8,333 nt of DNA from Nitrosopumilaceae archaeon (lineage in GTDB: Archaea; Thermoproteota; Nitrososphaeria; Nitrososphaerales; Nitrosopumilaceae): positions 1 to 8,333 of the forward strand of contig JAGWAW010000052.1 in the NCBI GenBank assembly GCA_021296165.1. The letters run 5' to 3'. Positions 1 to 6,140 of the stretch are shown in pieces. How positions within the stretch are numbered: position 1 is the first letter of the stretch; every line of letters begins with the position of its first letter. The translations under genes and the position numbers were made by a program. The notes beneath the pieces are model-generated. The model had not been told where the DNA came from and did no database searches. It was given only the letters and a program-made list of their open reading frames with translations.

Positions 1-186
1 CTGCCATGATCCGAAGTACTGTTTAAGATCCTAGACGCACTTTTCCTACCCATCACCCGGCATTGCGGGAGGAACCCGACTGCTCGCCGGCCCGGGCACC
101 ACAGGACGCGCGGCCGTGCCCAAAGCAGCCACCGGCGCCTCCCAATTCCACAATACCCATAATGCGGTACGACGCATCCGCATGGG
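1..186. other. Leading non-coding stretch, no supported gene
   Basis: I see no gene here. All three plus-strand frames meet a stop within the first 35 bases. The long open frames that cross this stretch on either strand are shadows of the oxidoreductase that starts at 187. A TTTAAGAT element at 22-29 resembles a TATA box, but no start codon lies about 28 nt downstream of it. The stretch probably holds the end of an intergenic region and the promoter of the oxidoreductase. Confidence 0.5.
156..165 (+). promoter_or_regulatory. Weak TATA-like element for the oxidoreductase
   Basis: The sequence CCATAATGC lies about 28 nt before the TTG start at 187. That is the spacing seen at the four clearer promoters in this window. 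No Shine-Dalgarno motif precedes the TTG, which also fits a leaderless message. The match to an archaeal TATA box is poor, so the call rests mainly on position. Confidence 0.3.
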
Positions 187-1488
187 TTGAAGCGGTGCGA
201 TGTCGCCATAGTAGGCGGAGGGATACTGGGGGCAGCCATATCGTATTTCATGGCACATCTCAACCCGGGAGCGGACATAGTCCTTATAGAACGCGAGAGG
301 GAGGCGGCGTGCCACGCCAGCGGGAGAAACACCGGCAAGGTACACGCACCGTACCTGTACGACCCCGACAAGAAGGGGCTCTTTGCCCGGGCTGCCCTGG
401 CCGGCTACTCCATGTGGAAGGAGTACGCCCACTCCAAGGGACTTCCCTTCCGGGACGACGGGGTGATAGAGGTGGCGCTGGACCCCGGGCAGACAGCAAC
501 ACTGGAAAAGTACCGGAGATGGGGTATCCGCAACGGCCTGGGCGAGGGGGACATGACCATGCTGGACGGGCGGGATCTTCGCAGGACCGAACCGGAGGTG
601 CACTGCCACGCCGCCCTGGTATGCAGCAGGGACGCTTCGGTGGACTACCGCTCCCTCACCGCGCACATGGTGCAGGATGCCGTATCGGCCGGTGCGAAGT
701 TTCTGCCCGGCCACGACGCCACGGCCCTCACCGTTGCGGGCGACCGCGTCCGCATAACGCTGAACCGGGTGGGCACCCTGGAGGCCGACTTTGTAGTGAA
801 CGCCGCCGGGGGACGCTCCATGGAGGTGGCCCATGGGATGGGCATCGCCACGGATTACACCAACGTGTACTTCCGCGGCGAGTACTGGAGGGCCCCGCCC
901 GCCTACCGCACGCTGACATCCAAGAGCGTCTACTCGGTACCCTCCAACCCACGGTATCCCTTTCTGGATCCCCACTGGATAGTGAGGGTCGACGGATCCT
1001 GCGAGGTGGGGCCCAATGCCGTCCCCGTCTTCAGTCCGTACGGGTATGACGCCGCCAGCAACGCCCGCAGTATGCTGCCCAAGGTGATGGAGATGCTGGG
1101 ATCGGGCGCCCGCCGGACCGCAATGGATCCGGAGTTCCAGAGAATGGCCGCCAAGGAGATTCGCTCCTCCCTCTCAAAGCGCGCCATGATCGGCAGGGTG
1201 AGGCGGTTCATTCCCCGCCTGGACCCGGCCAGATTCGCCCGGCGCGGGACGGCGGGCATACGGTCGCTGGCGGTGGATGCGGGGGGCGCCTTCGTGCCCG
1301 ACGTGATGGTGATGGAGGGCCCTCATTCCCTGCACATACTCAACTACAACTCACCGGGAGCCACCGGCGCCCTGCCCTTTGCGACCCACCTTATACGGAC
1401 GGCCGCCGACGCGGGACTGTACCGGAACGTGCTGGAGGATGCGGCCTGCGGTCCCTGGAGGTTCGGCGAGGTGACCCATGCGATATAG
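187..1488 (+). CDS. FAD-dependent oxidoreductase, L-2-hydroxyglutarate oxidase (LhgO)-like
   Basis: The 433-residue protein belongs to the DAO fold family and most resembles LhgO/YgaF enzymes, which oxidise L-2-hydroxyglutarate to 2-oxoglutarate with FAD and pass electrons to the membrane quinone pool. Visible signs are the dinucleotide-binding GxGxxG at residues 10-15 followed by acidic E35, NAAGG at 205-209, FRGEYW at 229-234, GPNAVPVF at 275-282, and a C-terminal LHILNYNSPGATGAL at 382-396. Length fits the family, usually 400-430. The start is TTG: an in-frame TAA at 160-162 blocks anything longer, and GxGxxG at residue 10 leaves no room for a later start. The family's usual HNSGVIHAG-type loop reads GRNTGKVHAP here (46-55), so the true substrate may differ. 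The gene stands alone and its TAG abuts the TGA of the opposing XPF gene. Family is fairly sure; substrate is inferred. Confidence 0.8.
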   Translation: MKRCDVAIVGGGILGAAISYFMAHLNPGADIVLIEREREAACHASGRNTGKVHAPYLYDPDKKGLFARAALAGYSMWKEYAHSKGLPFRDDGVIEVALDPGQTATLEKYRRWGIRNGLGEGDMTMLDGRDLRRTEPEVHCHAALVCSRDASVDYRSLTAHMVQDAVSAGAKFLPGHDATALTVAGDRVRITLNRVGTLEADFVVNAAGGRSMEVAHGMGIATDYTNVYFRGEYWRAPPAYRTLTSKSVYSVPSNPRYPFLDPHWIVRVDGSCEVGPNAVPVFSPYGYDAASNARSMLPKVMEMLGSGARRTAMDPEFQRMAAKEIRSSLSKRAMIGRVRRFIPRLDPARFARRGTAGIRSLAVDAGGAFVPDVMVMEGPHSLHILNYNSPGATGALPFATHLIRTAADAGLYRNVLEDAACGPWRFGEVTHAI

Positions 1489-2175
1489 TCAGGGCGCGGG
1501 CAGGGTGTCCTGTTTGGCAGGGGATGCGTCGGCGCATTTGCGGTCCAGCACTCTGCGGATCCGGAGGGCGCGGGAGCGCCCCATGCCCGGAATCTTGGCC
1601 AGGTCCGCCGCCGAGGCCGCCAGGGCCGCCGCCGGCGTCTGGAACCTCTCCAGCATGCGGGTACCCAGCCTCTCGCCGATGCCCGGCAGGCTGCATACTA
1701 TGCCCAGCTGCTGCCGTTCCACGTCCGCGTACTTGCGGATCTTCTTCACCAGGGGGCCGGCGGACTTTGGACGGCGGGCGGCCATGGCCGCCAGCAGCCG
1801 GGCTGTGCCCTCGGCGTTGGGGGTCGGCACCACCGGTATGTTGTAGTCCAGCGCCACACCGCTCAGGGCACCATAGAACACCATGGGGTTGTCCAAGATA
1901 CCCAGCAGGTCGTCGGCGTTTCCCTCCACCACCACTACCGGATGCTCAAAGTGCGCCTTCATGCGGGAGCACTGATCGTGGAGCCTCCCGTCGAATATGG
2001 ACGAGACCATGTCTTGTATGCTCTTGCGCTCCACCACCGTCTCGCTGGCCACTATGTAGTCACCCACCGGCAACGTTCTGGCCTCCAATTCCAGACCCGC
2101 CTTCTTGAGCAGTGCTGGTATGCCGCTCTTACGTTCGCGCTCGTCGGCCACTATGCGCAGCCCGCCCAAGGACAA
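1489..2175 (-). CDS. xpf: XPF/ERCC4-type structure-specific DNA endonuclease (helicase-less)
   Basis: The 228-residue protein is a short archaeal XPF nuclease that cuts flap, fork and 3'-overhang DNA structures in repair and fork restart. The ERCC4 domain fills residues 6-130, with acidic D11, GDY at 38-40 and the metal-binding signature ERKxxxD at 49-55 intact. Two helix-hairpin-helix DNA-binding motifs follow: LPGIG near 163-167 and IPGMG near 195-199. There is no N-terminal helicase, unlike euryarchaeal Hef, so this is the form known from Crenarchaeota and Thaumarchaeota. The start is TTG, directly after the prefoldin stop, with GGAG six bases upstream inside the prefoldin gene. It is the last gene of the exosome operon. 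The tail ends KQDTLPAP, without the aromatic pair of a classical PCNA-binding PIP box, although crenarchaeal XPF depends on PCNA. Confidence 0.9.
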   Translation of the reverse strand: MSLGGLRIVADERERKSGIPALLKKAGLELEARTLPVGDYIVASETVVERKSIQDMVSSIFDGRLHDQCSRMKAHFEHPVVVVEGNADDLLGILDNPMVFYGALSGVALDYNIPVVPTPNAEGTARLLAAMAARRPKSAGPLVKKIRKYADVERQQLGIVCSLPGIGERLGTRMLERFQTPAAALAASAADLAKIPGMGRSRALRIRRVLDRKCADASPAKQDTLPAP

Positions 2176-2544
2176 TCAGGTCTCCGACAGCGACGCCGCA
2201 CCGCCCCGGAGGGCCGCCTGTATCTTGGCGTCTTGTTCGCGGAATGTCTTTTGGAGTCTGTCGCGTTGCTTCTCCATGACGGCGGTCTGAGTCTTGGCCA
2301 GCTCCAGCCGCTCCTCCAGATCCGAGACGAGCTGCTGCTTCTCAGTCCTAATCAGTATGGGACCCGACTGCCTGTACACCGTCTCGTCGGCGGCGGCCTT
2401 TTGGAGCTCTTCAAGCGCCCGTTCTGTGCTGATGCGCTCCATCTCCAGCTGCTGCTGCTGCGTGGCCACTACCTGCAGATTGCTCTGGGTCTGCTGGTAC
2501 TGTTTTATCTGATCCTGCAGCCAAGGAGGCACCTGCTGTGACAT
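2176..2544 (-). CDS. pfdB: Prefoldin beta subunit
   Basis: The 122-residue protein is the beta subunit of the archaeal alpha2-beta4 prefoldin, a jellyfish-shaped ATP-independent chaperone that takes nascent proteins to the thermosome. It shows the expected plan: an N-terminal Gln-rich coiled coil (about 5-50), a beta-hairpin segment with ETVYRQSGPILIRTEK (54-69), and a C-terminal coiled coil (about 70-110). Length matches the family (about 115-125). The ATG at 2544 overlaps the Pcc1 stop by one base as TGATG. A GTG one codon upstream is also possible and would add one residue. The prefoldin beta gene sits next to pcc1 in many archaeal exosome superoperons, so context agrees. Confidence 0.93.
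   Translation of the reverse strand: MSQQVPPWLQDQIKQYQQTQSNLQVVATQQQQLEMERISTERALEELQKAAADETVYRQSGPILIRTEKQQLVSDLEERLELAKTQTAVMEKQRDRLQKTFREQDAKIQAALRGGAASLSET
2182..2185 (-). promoter_or_regulatory. Ribosome-binding site deciding the TTG start of XPF
   Basis: GGAG lies inside the end of the prefoldin beta gene, six bases before the TTG at 2175. It supports this non-ATG start over a second in-frame TTG at 2169. Reading through the prefoldin TGA, which directly precedes the TTG, suggests termination-reinitiation. Confidence 0.55.
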
Positions 2545-2810
2545 CACCCAAGTGCAGGCCCCGCGCCATTATAACCTACCGACCGTATGGAGTCGTCGGC
2601 GGCCTGCGCCAGCCGCAGCACCGAGTTCACGCCTGCCCGCAGGTGCGATATCCGGTCGGCCGTTATCTCTATCCGCACGCCGTCCTCCAGCGACATCCGC
2701 ACGCGGTCAGGACCCTCATAGTACAGGCCGTCGGCCAAGACCGCGCCGTATATGGCGCCGTTTCTGGAATCTGCCCGTATGGTGATGCGGGCCCTAAACC
2801 TTGATGTCAT
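2544..2810 (-). CDS. pcc1: KEOPS complex subunit Pcc1
   Basis: The 88-residue protein matches the small Pcc1 (Pcc1/CTAG) family. Pcc1 is the dimerisation subunit of KEOPS, which with Kae1, Bud32 and Cgi121 makes the t6A modification at position 37 of ANN-decoding tRNAs. The recognisable pattern is an opening beta strand RFRARITIRAD (4-14), then AIYGAVLAD (19-27), a central strand RVRMSLEDGVRIEITAD (36-52) and a C-terminal helix RAGVNSVLRLAQAAD (58-72). The family is short and weakly conserved, so the call also leans on its place between L37Ae and prefoldin beta, where archaeal genomes commonly carry this gene. The ATG at 2810 is the only sensible start, and it makes the first 17 bases overlap the end of the L37Ae gene in another frame. 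Confidence 0.78.
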   Translation of the reverse strand: MTSRFRARITIRADSRNGAIYGAVLADGLYYEGPDRVRMSLEDGVRIEITADRISHLRAGVNSVLRLAQAADDSIRSVGYNGAGPALG

Positions 2811-3003
2811 ACGCGGTGCCGGCCACCTTGTACAGGCACTTCTTGCACGACCATATCCCCACCGCGTCGCGGCCAAATCTTGTCGAGCCGCACTGGGGGC
2901 AGGTCCTCTTCTGCTTCAGTGTAAAATGTACCTTGGTGTACTGCTTTCGTATCTTGATGCCATACCGGGCACCCAAGCCCTTGAGCGACTTTTTCTTCTT
3001 CAT
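2794..3003 (-). CDS. rpl37ae: Large-subunit ribosomal protein L37Ae (eL43)
   Basis: The 69-residue basic protein is eL43/L37Ae, a zinc-ribbon protein of the large ribosomal subunit. The zinc ligands are C35, C38, C53 and C56 as CPQC and CKKC, separated by 14 residues. The lysine-rich start (MKKKKSLKG), the segment LGARYGIKIRKQ (10-21) and the WSCKKC context are typical. The ATG at 3003 overlaps the Rrp42 stop as ATGA; the longer open frame upstream of it is Rrp42 read in another frame. In many archaea this gene is followed by rpoP, another small zinc-ribbon protein, but here pcc1 follows directly with a 17-base overlap. Confidence 0.95.
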   Translation of the reverse strand: MKKKKSLKGLGARYGIKIRKQYTKVHFTLKQKRTCPQCGSTRFGRDAVGIWSCKKCLYKVAGTAYDIKV

Positions 3004-3809
3004 TGCTTGGCCGCCGCCTCCAGCGTACGGCGTATGGCATCGGCGGACTTGACGGCGGTCTCGCCGCATGCCACCAGCTCGTCCAAGGTGAAGCCATTCT
3101 TGCCCCCCTTCTGGATGGCGCAGATATTCCGGTTGGAGTCCGTCGTAATGGTGATACGGGCATCCATGCAGTCCCACTCGTCGGCGTTGGGGTCCACCAC
3201 TATGTGGTTACCGATCTTGGCCATGGTTACCGACACAGGGACGGTGGTGGTGGGCAGGGGCGCATCGCCCTCCTGAAGTACCGGGCCATCCTCACCGTAT
3301 TCCCAGCGGGGCATCCGGGCCGAGAGCACAGCCGAGGTCGCCGCGTACGAGCAGGCATCAAAGAGGTTCCCGTCATAGTCCACCGCCACATTGTCGGCAA
3401 ACACTCCCACTACCGAGACGTCCCGCTTAATGACCAGCTGGGACAGGTCCATCATGTGGCTCTCCCGTATTCCTCGGTCCACCACCCGTGCCAGCTCTAT
3501 TACCGACTCGTTGGGCGGCCCCGTCTCCACCGTTGGATGTGAGAGCGGAAGCAGCTCCGCCGTGCAGATGAATATACCGCGATCCCCCACGTCCGGGAAG
3601 GGGCGATCTGGCTGTATCTTGACGCCGCACACCACTTCGGTGTCCCCCAGCCGCACCCGGGCCGAGCCGTTGGCCTTGGGAATGGCGCCTATCTCTATAG
3701 ATATGGACCGGTGCTCGTCGAACCCGCGGCCGTCTATCCTCTGCCCGTTATCTAGCAGCTCGTGTATGCGTCTCTTCTTGAGATCATCCATCGTGGTGAA
3801 GACGGTCAT
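3000..3809 (-). CDS. rrp42: Archaeal exosome subunit Rrp42
   Basis: The 269-residue RNase PH-fold protein is the non-catalytic partner of Rrp41. The two alternate in the hexameric ring of the exosome, which degrades and polyadenylates RNA from the 3' end. Family marks are RIDGRGFDEHRSISIEIG (24-41), the NGSARVRLGDT strand (48-57), ELLPL (85-89), the conserved helix PPNESVIELARVVDRGIRES (98-117) with R112 and R115 likely contacting RNA, NLFDAC (148-153), and VVDPNADE...MDARITIT (204-222). Length is normal for Rrp42 (about 260-275). The ATG at 3809 overlaps the Rrp41 stop as ATGA and has GGAGG seven bases upstream; a second ATG six codons in (3791) is possible. Its own stop overlaps the L37Ae start. 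Confidence 0.96.
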   Translation of the reverse strand: MTVFTTMDDLKKRRIHELLDNGQRIDGRGFDEHRSISIEIGAIPKANGSARVRLGDTEVVCGVKIQPDRPFPDVGDRGIFICTAELLPLSHPTVETGPPNESVIELARVVDRGIRESHMMDLSQLVIKRDVSVVGVFADNVAVDYDGNLFDACSYAATSAVLSARMPRWEYGEDGPVLQEGDAPLPTTTVPVSVTMAKIGNHIVVDPNADEWDCMDARITITTDSNRNICAIQKGGKNGFTLDELVACGETAVKSADAIRRTLEAAAKQ

Positions 3810-4543
3810 TTCTCCGCCTCCCCGTCAAAGTACTTTTCCATCAGGGCCTTCTTCTGTATCTCGTATACCAGCTTGCACCCCCGTATGCCCGTTTCTATGC
3901 ACTGCTTGTACTCGTCCAAAGACATCACCCCATCCAGCTGGAGCAGTGTTATTCGGTTGAGGTTTGGCATGTATCCGATGGGCATGTCGGCCTGCCCGGC
4001 CTGGTCTTCTTCGTTGTTTACGTCCAGAACTATGGTGTCGGCGACCTTACCAGCGGCGCATGCAGAGACCATGTCCCTCATGGGGATGCCCGCGTCGGCC
4101 AGCGCCACCGACGCCGCGTCCAGAGCGGCGCACCGACTGCCACCGTCGGCCTGTAGTATCTCAATGTACACGTCGACTACCGTTCGGGGGAACCTCTCCA
4201 GCATGACGGCCGGTGCCAACGCCTCCTTTATGACCTTGGATATCTCTATCTCCCGGCGACTGGGGGCAGGGTTCTTCCGCTCGGTCACCGAGAACGGCTC
4301 CATATGGTAGCGGCACCTCAGTACGCCGGTGTCTGCGTCGGACAGGTGTTTTGGGTGGATGTCCCGGGGGCCGTACACACCGGCCAGTATCTTGTTATCG
4401 CCAAACTCGATGTACGCCGAGCCGTCGGCGTTTTTGAGCACACCTGCCTTAATGGATACGGAGCGTGGCTCGTCTATGCGGCGGCCGTCACAGCGTATGC
4501 CGTTCTCATCCAAGAGCACCATGTCGGTGGCCCGGCCACCCAT
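3806..4543 (-). CDS. rrp41: Archaeal exosome catalytic subunit Rrp41
   Basis: The 245-residue RNase PH-fold protein carries the phosphorolytic active sites of the archaeal exosome: 3'-5' RNA decay using phosphate, and the reverse addition of heteropolymeric tails from NDPs. Key features are RCDGRRIDEPRSVSIKAG (17-34), the RNA-contact RR at 96-97, the phosphate-binding GGSRCAALDAA (134-144), and the catalytic region EEDQAGQADMPIGY (178-191), where D186 aligns with the known catalytic aspartate. An intact active site separates it from Rrp42, encoded next. Length is typical (240-250). The ATG at 4543 overlaps the Rrp4 stop by one base as TAATG; an in-frame ATG eight codons in is less likely because coupling favours the first. 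Confidence 0.97.
   Translation of the reverse strand: MGGRATDMVLLDENGIRCDGRRIDEPRSVSIKAGVLKNADGSAYIEFGDNKILAGVYGPRDIHPKHLSDADTGVLRCRYHMEPFSVTERKNPAPSRREIEISKVIKEALAPAVMLERFPRTVVDVYIEILQADGGSRCAALDAASVALADAGIPMRDMVSACAAGKVADTIVLDVNNEEDQAGQADMPIGYMPNLNRITLLQLDGVMSLDEYKQCIETGIRGCKLVYEIQKKALMEKYFDGEAEK
3817..3821 (-). promoter_or_regulatory. Shine-Dalgarno site of rrp42
   Basis: GGAGG lies inside the last codons of rrp41, seven bases before the ATG at 3809. It favours that start over the internal ATG at 3791 and supports independent or coupled initiation within the operon. Confidence 0.55.
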
Positions 4544-5217
4544 TACGACCTGCCCCCCAGCATTTCTCGCACCCTGTCGGTTAGATTTGATGTGTGTGCC
4601 AATCTGTCCACCATCGCGATGGCTTCCTTGGCCTTTAATAATCCATTGGGATCTTCGCAGGCGACCACGGCCCAGCCGTTCTGGCCCACCGTTATCAGCG
4701 AGTCAGTCTGCGTCTCTATCATCTGTATCATGGTTCCCCGCTTGCCTATGAGCCGCGGCACCTTGCTAGCAGACATCTTCACCAGCTCGCCGGAGTCGAT
4801 CCTGCCCAGATCCCGGTCGGTTATGGTGAGCAGCGGATCCCGGCTCCTGTCAGAGTTGGCAATACGGGCGGCCACCAGGTCCCCCCTCTTGAGGCGGCTG
4901 GCCAGCTCATCGGAGCGGGCCGAAAAGTCCCTCCCGAAGACATCCGTGGCCGGGAGAAATCCCACGTAGCACGAGTTGATGTCCAGCTCCCAAGCCAGCG
5001 AGGTGTGGGATGTCACCTTGCCCACCACCATGTCGTCTATGCGGGGCATGTATTTGCCAGTGAGAGGTATCACCCGGACGGCATCGTCAACGATCTCCGA
5101 GACGCCCACCGCGGTGGAGACTATGAGCCGGCCGTCCAGCACGGTGTTCTGGTCTGCCCGGTACGATCCTGACGTGATCACATCACCGGGTATCACGCGC
5201 TTGCGCCTCTCGCTCAT
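4543..5217 (-). CDS. rrp4: Archaeal exosome RNA-binding cap subunit Rrp4
   Basis: The 224-residue protein forms the trimeric cap that recruits RNA to the Rrp41-Rrp42 ring and confers poly(A) preference. It has the standard three parts: an N-terminal beta domain (about 1-60, with VIPGDVI at 8-14), an S1 domain (about 61-137, with GFLPATDVFGR at 86-96), and a C-terminal KH domain whose GxxG loop is GKRG at 158-161 in VPRLIGKRGTMIQMI (153-167). The KH domain distinguishes it from the zinc-ribbon cap protein Csl4, which is not in this window. The ATG at 5217 overlaps the SBDS stop as ATGA and is preceded by GGAGGT six bases upstream. The three exosome genes follow in the order cap, catalytic, structural. 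Confidence 0.96.
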   Translation of the reverse strand: MSERRKRVIPGDVITSGSYRADQNTVLDGRLIVSTAVGVSEIVDDAVRVIPLTGKYMPRIDDMVVGKVTSHTSLAWELDINSCYVGFLPATDVFGRDFSARSDELASRLKRGDLVAARIANSDRSRDPLLTITDRDLGRIDSGELVKMSASKVPRLIGKRGTMIQMIETQTDSLITVGQNGWAVVACEDPNGLLKAKEAIAMVDRLAHTSNLTDRVREMLGGRS

Positions 5218-5900
5218 TTGGAGACCTCCACGCTGGCAGTTCCCCGGGTAATCTGATTCAGTCTGTCAATCACGGCCTGCCTCCCCGCCGCTGATATTTC
5301 TAGTATTGCTTTCAGTGAGCCATCTGGCCTCCAGTCCGAGGAGGTCACCTTCCCCATGGACTTGAGTACCGAGTACGAGTGAGACGAGAATTGTGCCGGG
5401 ACCGTAACATCCAGCGCCACGCTCTCGGTGCGGAGTGGTATTATGGAACGTATACGGTCCACCACCCCGGCAACCTGCTCGTCTGCTGGTTTCTGCGGAT
5501 CGATGCTCACCCGGGCATCCCGGATGGCCTGCTGTATGCGCAGGGGTGGGTGGGGCAGATGTGTGCGGGGATCCACATATGTCTTAGATATGCGCTCCAC
5601 TATCTGCAGCCGCTTGGCCTCGGTCATACGGCGGCGCTGCTCGGTGGTTAGGTTCAGTACCCCTTTCTCCAGTATTATGGCGGCGGCCGATGCTGGATCC
5701 GCCGTGCCGAATGCTTTCACGAGGCTCTCCTCGGAGGCCCGGGTTCCCCGGCCCGAGTCGGTGTACACCTCCTCGGAGACCAGCACGGTCGATACCTGCA
5801 CCTTCTTGCCGGTGCGGTACTCCAGAGCGGGATCTGGCTTCACCAATATCTCAAAGCGGGTAGACTCATGTGTGTACCTCACCAAGGTGTAGTCGGCCAT
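5214..5900 (-). CDS. sdo1: Ribosome maturation protein SBDS (Sdo1 homologue)
   Basis: The 228-residue protein is the archaeal orthologue of SBDS/Sdo1, which in eukaryotes works with EFL1 to release the anti-association factor eIF6 from new 60S subunits. All three domains are present: the N-terminal FYSH domain (about 1-85, with RFEILVKPDPALEYR at 15-29 and EEVYTD at 43-48), the central helical domain carrying the family signature YVDPRTHLPHPPLRIQQAI (108-126), and a C-terminal ferredoxin-like domain (about 160-228). Length matches archaeal SBDS (230-240). The ATG at 5900 is chosen over upstream extension to 5987 because the conserved fold begins there and a TATA box sits 28-29 nt before it, so transcription should begin at or near the A of this ATG. 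It is the first gene of the exosome operon. psmA, often its upstream neighbour in archaea, is absent. Confidence 0.95.
   Translation of the reverse strand: MADYTLVRYTHESTRFEILVKPDPALEYRTGKKVQVSTVLVSEEVYTDSGRGTRASEESLVKAFGTADPASAAAIILEKGVLNLTTEQRRRMTEAKRLQIVERISKTYVDPRTHLPHPPLRIQQAIRDARVSIDPQKPADEQVAGVVDRIRSIIPLRTESVALDVTVPAQFSSHSYSVLKSMGKVTSSDWRPDGSLKAILEISAAGRQAVIDRLNQITRGTASVEVSK
5224..5229 (-). promoter_or_regulatory. Shine-Dalgarno site of rrp4
   Basis: GGAGGT lies within the last codons of SBDS, six bases before the ATG of rrp4 at 5217. It is the strongest ribosome-binding match in the operon and contrasts with the leaderless first gene. Confidence 0.6.
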
Positions 5901-5921
5901 GCGGGATTGTGCGCCTGCATG

Positions 5922-5930
5922 AGTATTTAG
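5922..5930 (-). promoter_or_regulatory. TATA box of the SBDS-exosome operon
   Basis: On the minus strand the sequence CTAAATAC begins about 29 nt before the SBDS ATG. With TBP normally bound about 26 nt from the start site, the transcript should begin at the start codon and be leaderless. No other clear promoter is visible within the operon, whose genes have no space between them. Confidence 0.65.
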
Positions 5931-6130
5931 ACATACGGAAAGGACAGGGCATTGGAGCGGTAACGTTTCACGCCAAAGCCTCGGCACCCAAGATTCATGC
6001 TTATAGATAGTAGGATCCGGGTCATCTGGCTCCGAACATGGTGTGGATCCAAGTCAGGCATGAAATTTCACACGAGATCTCCGGCGGCCGCGCTGCCCGG
6101 CGCAGTACCGCCTTGCGGCGCATTCCCGAG

Positions 6131-6140
6131 CTTAAATAGC
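6131..6140 (+). promoter_or_regulatory. TATA box of the 60-residue membrane protein gene
   Basis: CTTAAATAGC has its first T (6132) 28 nt before the ATG at 6160, predicting a leaderless transcript. No Shine-Dalgarno motif lies before that ATG, which agrees. Confidence 0.65.

Noticed and set aside
46..975. 309-codon open frame on the minus strand
   Set aside because: It lies antisense to the oxidoreductase, has low-complexity Gly/Arg/Pro composition and no family motif; it reflects GC-rich codon bias on the other strand.
63..1049. 328-codon plus-strand open frame overlapping the oxidoreductase in another frame
   Set aside because: The product is Arg/Gly/Pro-rich with no recognisable fold, while the overlapping frame has clear FAD-binding motifs.
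1942..2541. 199-codon plus-strand open frame across prefoldin beta and the start of xpf
   Set aside because: It is antisense to two well-recognised genes, and its Leu/His-rich sequence is what the complement of Gln-rich coiled coil gives.
2544..2876. rpoP (RNA polymerase subunit P) at its usual place after L37Ae
   Set aside because: I looked for a second CxxC...CxxC zinc-ribbon frame and found none; the frame here encodes Pcc1 and overlaps L37Ae.
4304..4969. 221-codon plus-strand open frame across rrp4 and rrp41
   Set aside because: It is antisense to two clear exosome genes and has no motif of its own.
5901..5987. N-terminal extension of SBDS by 29 residues
   Set aside because: The extension is unlike any SBDS start, and the TATA box at 5922-5930 lies inside it, so it should not be transcribed.
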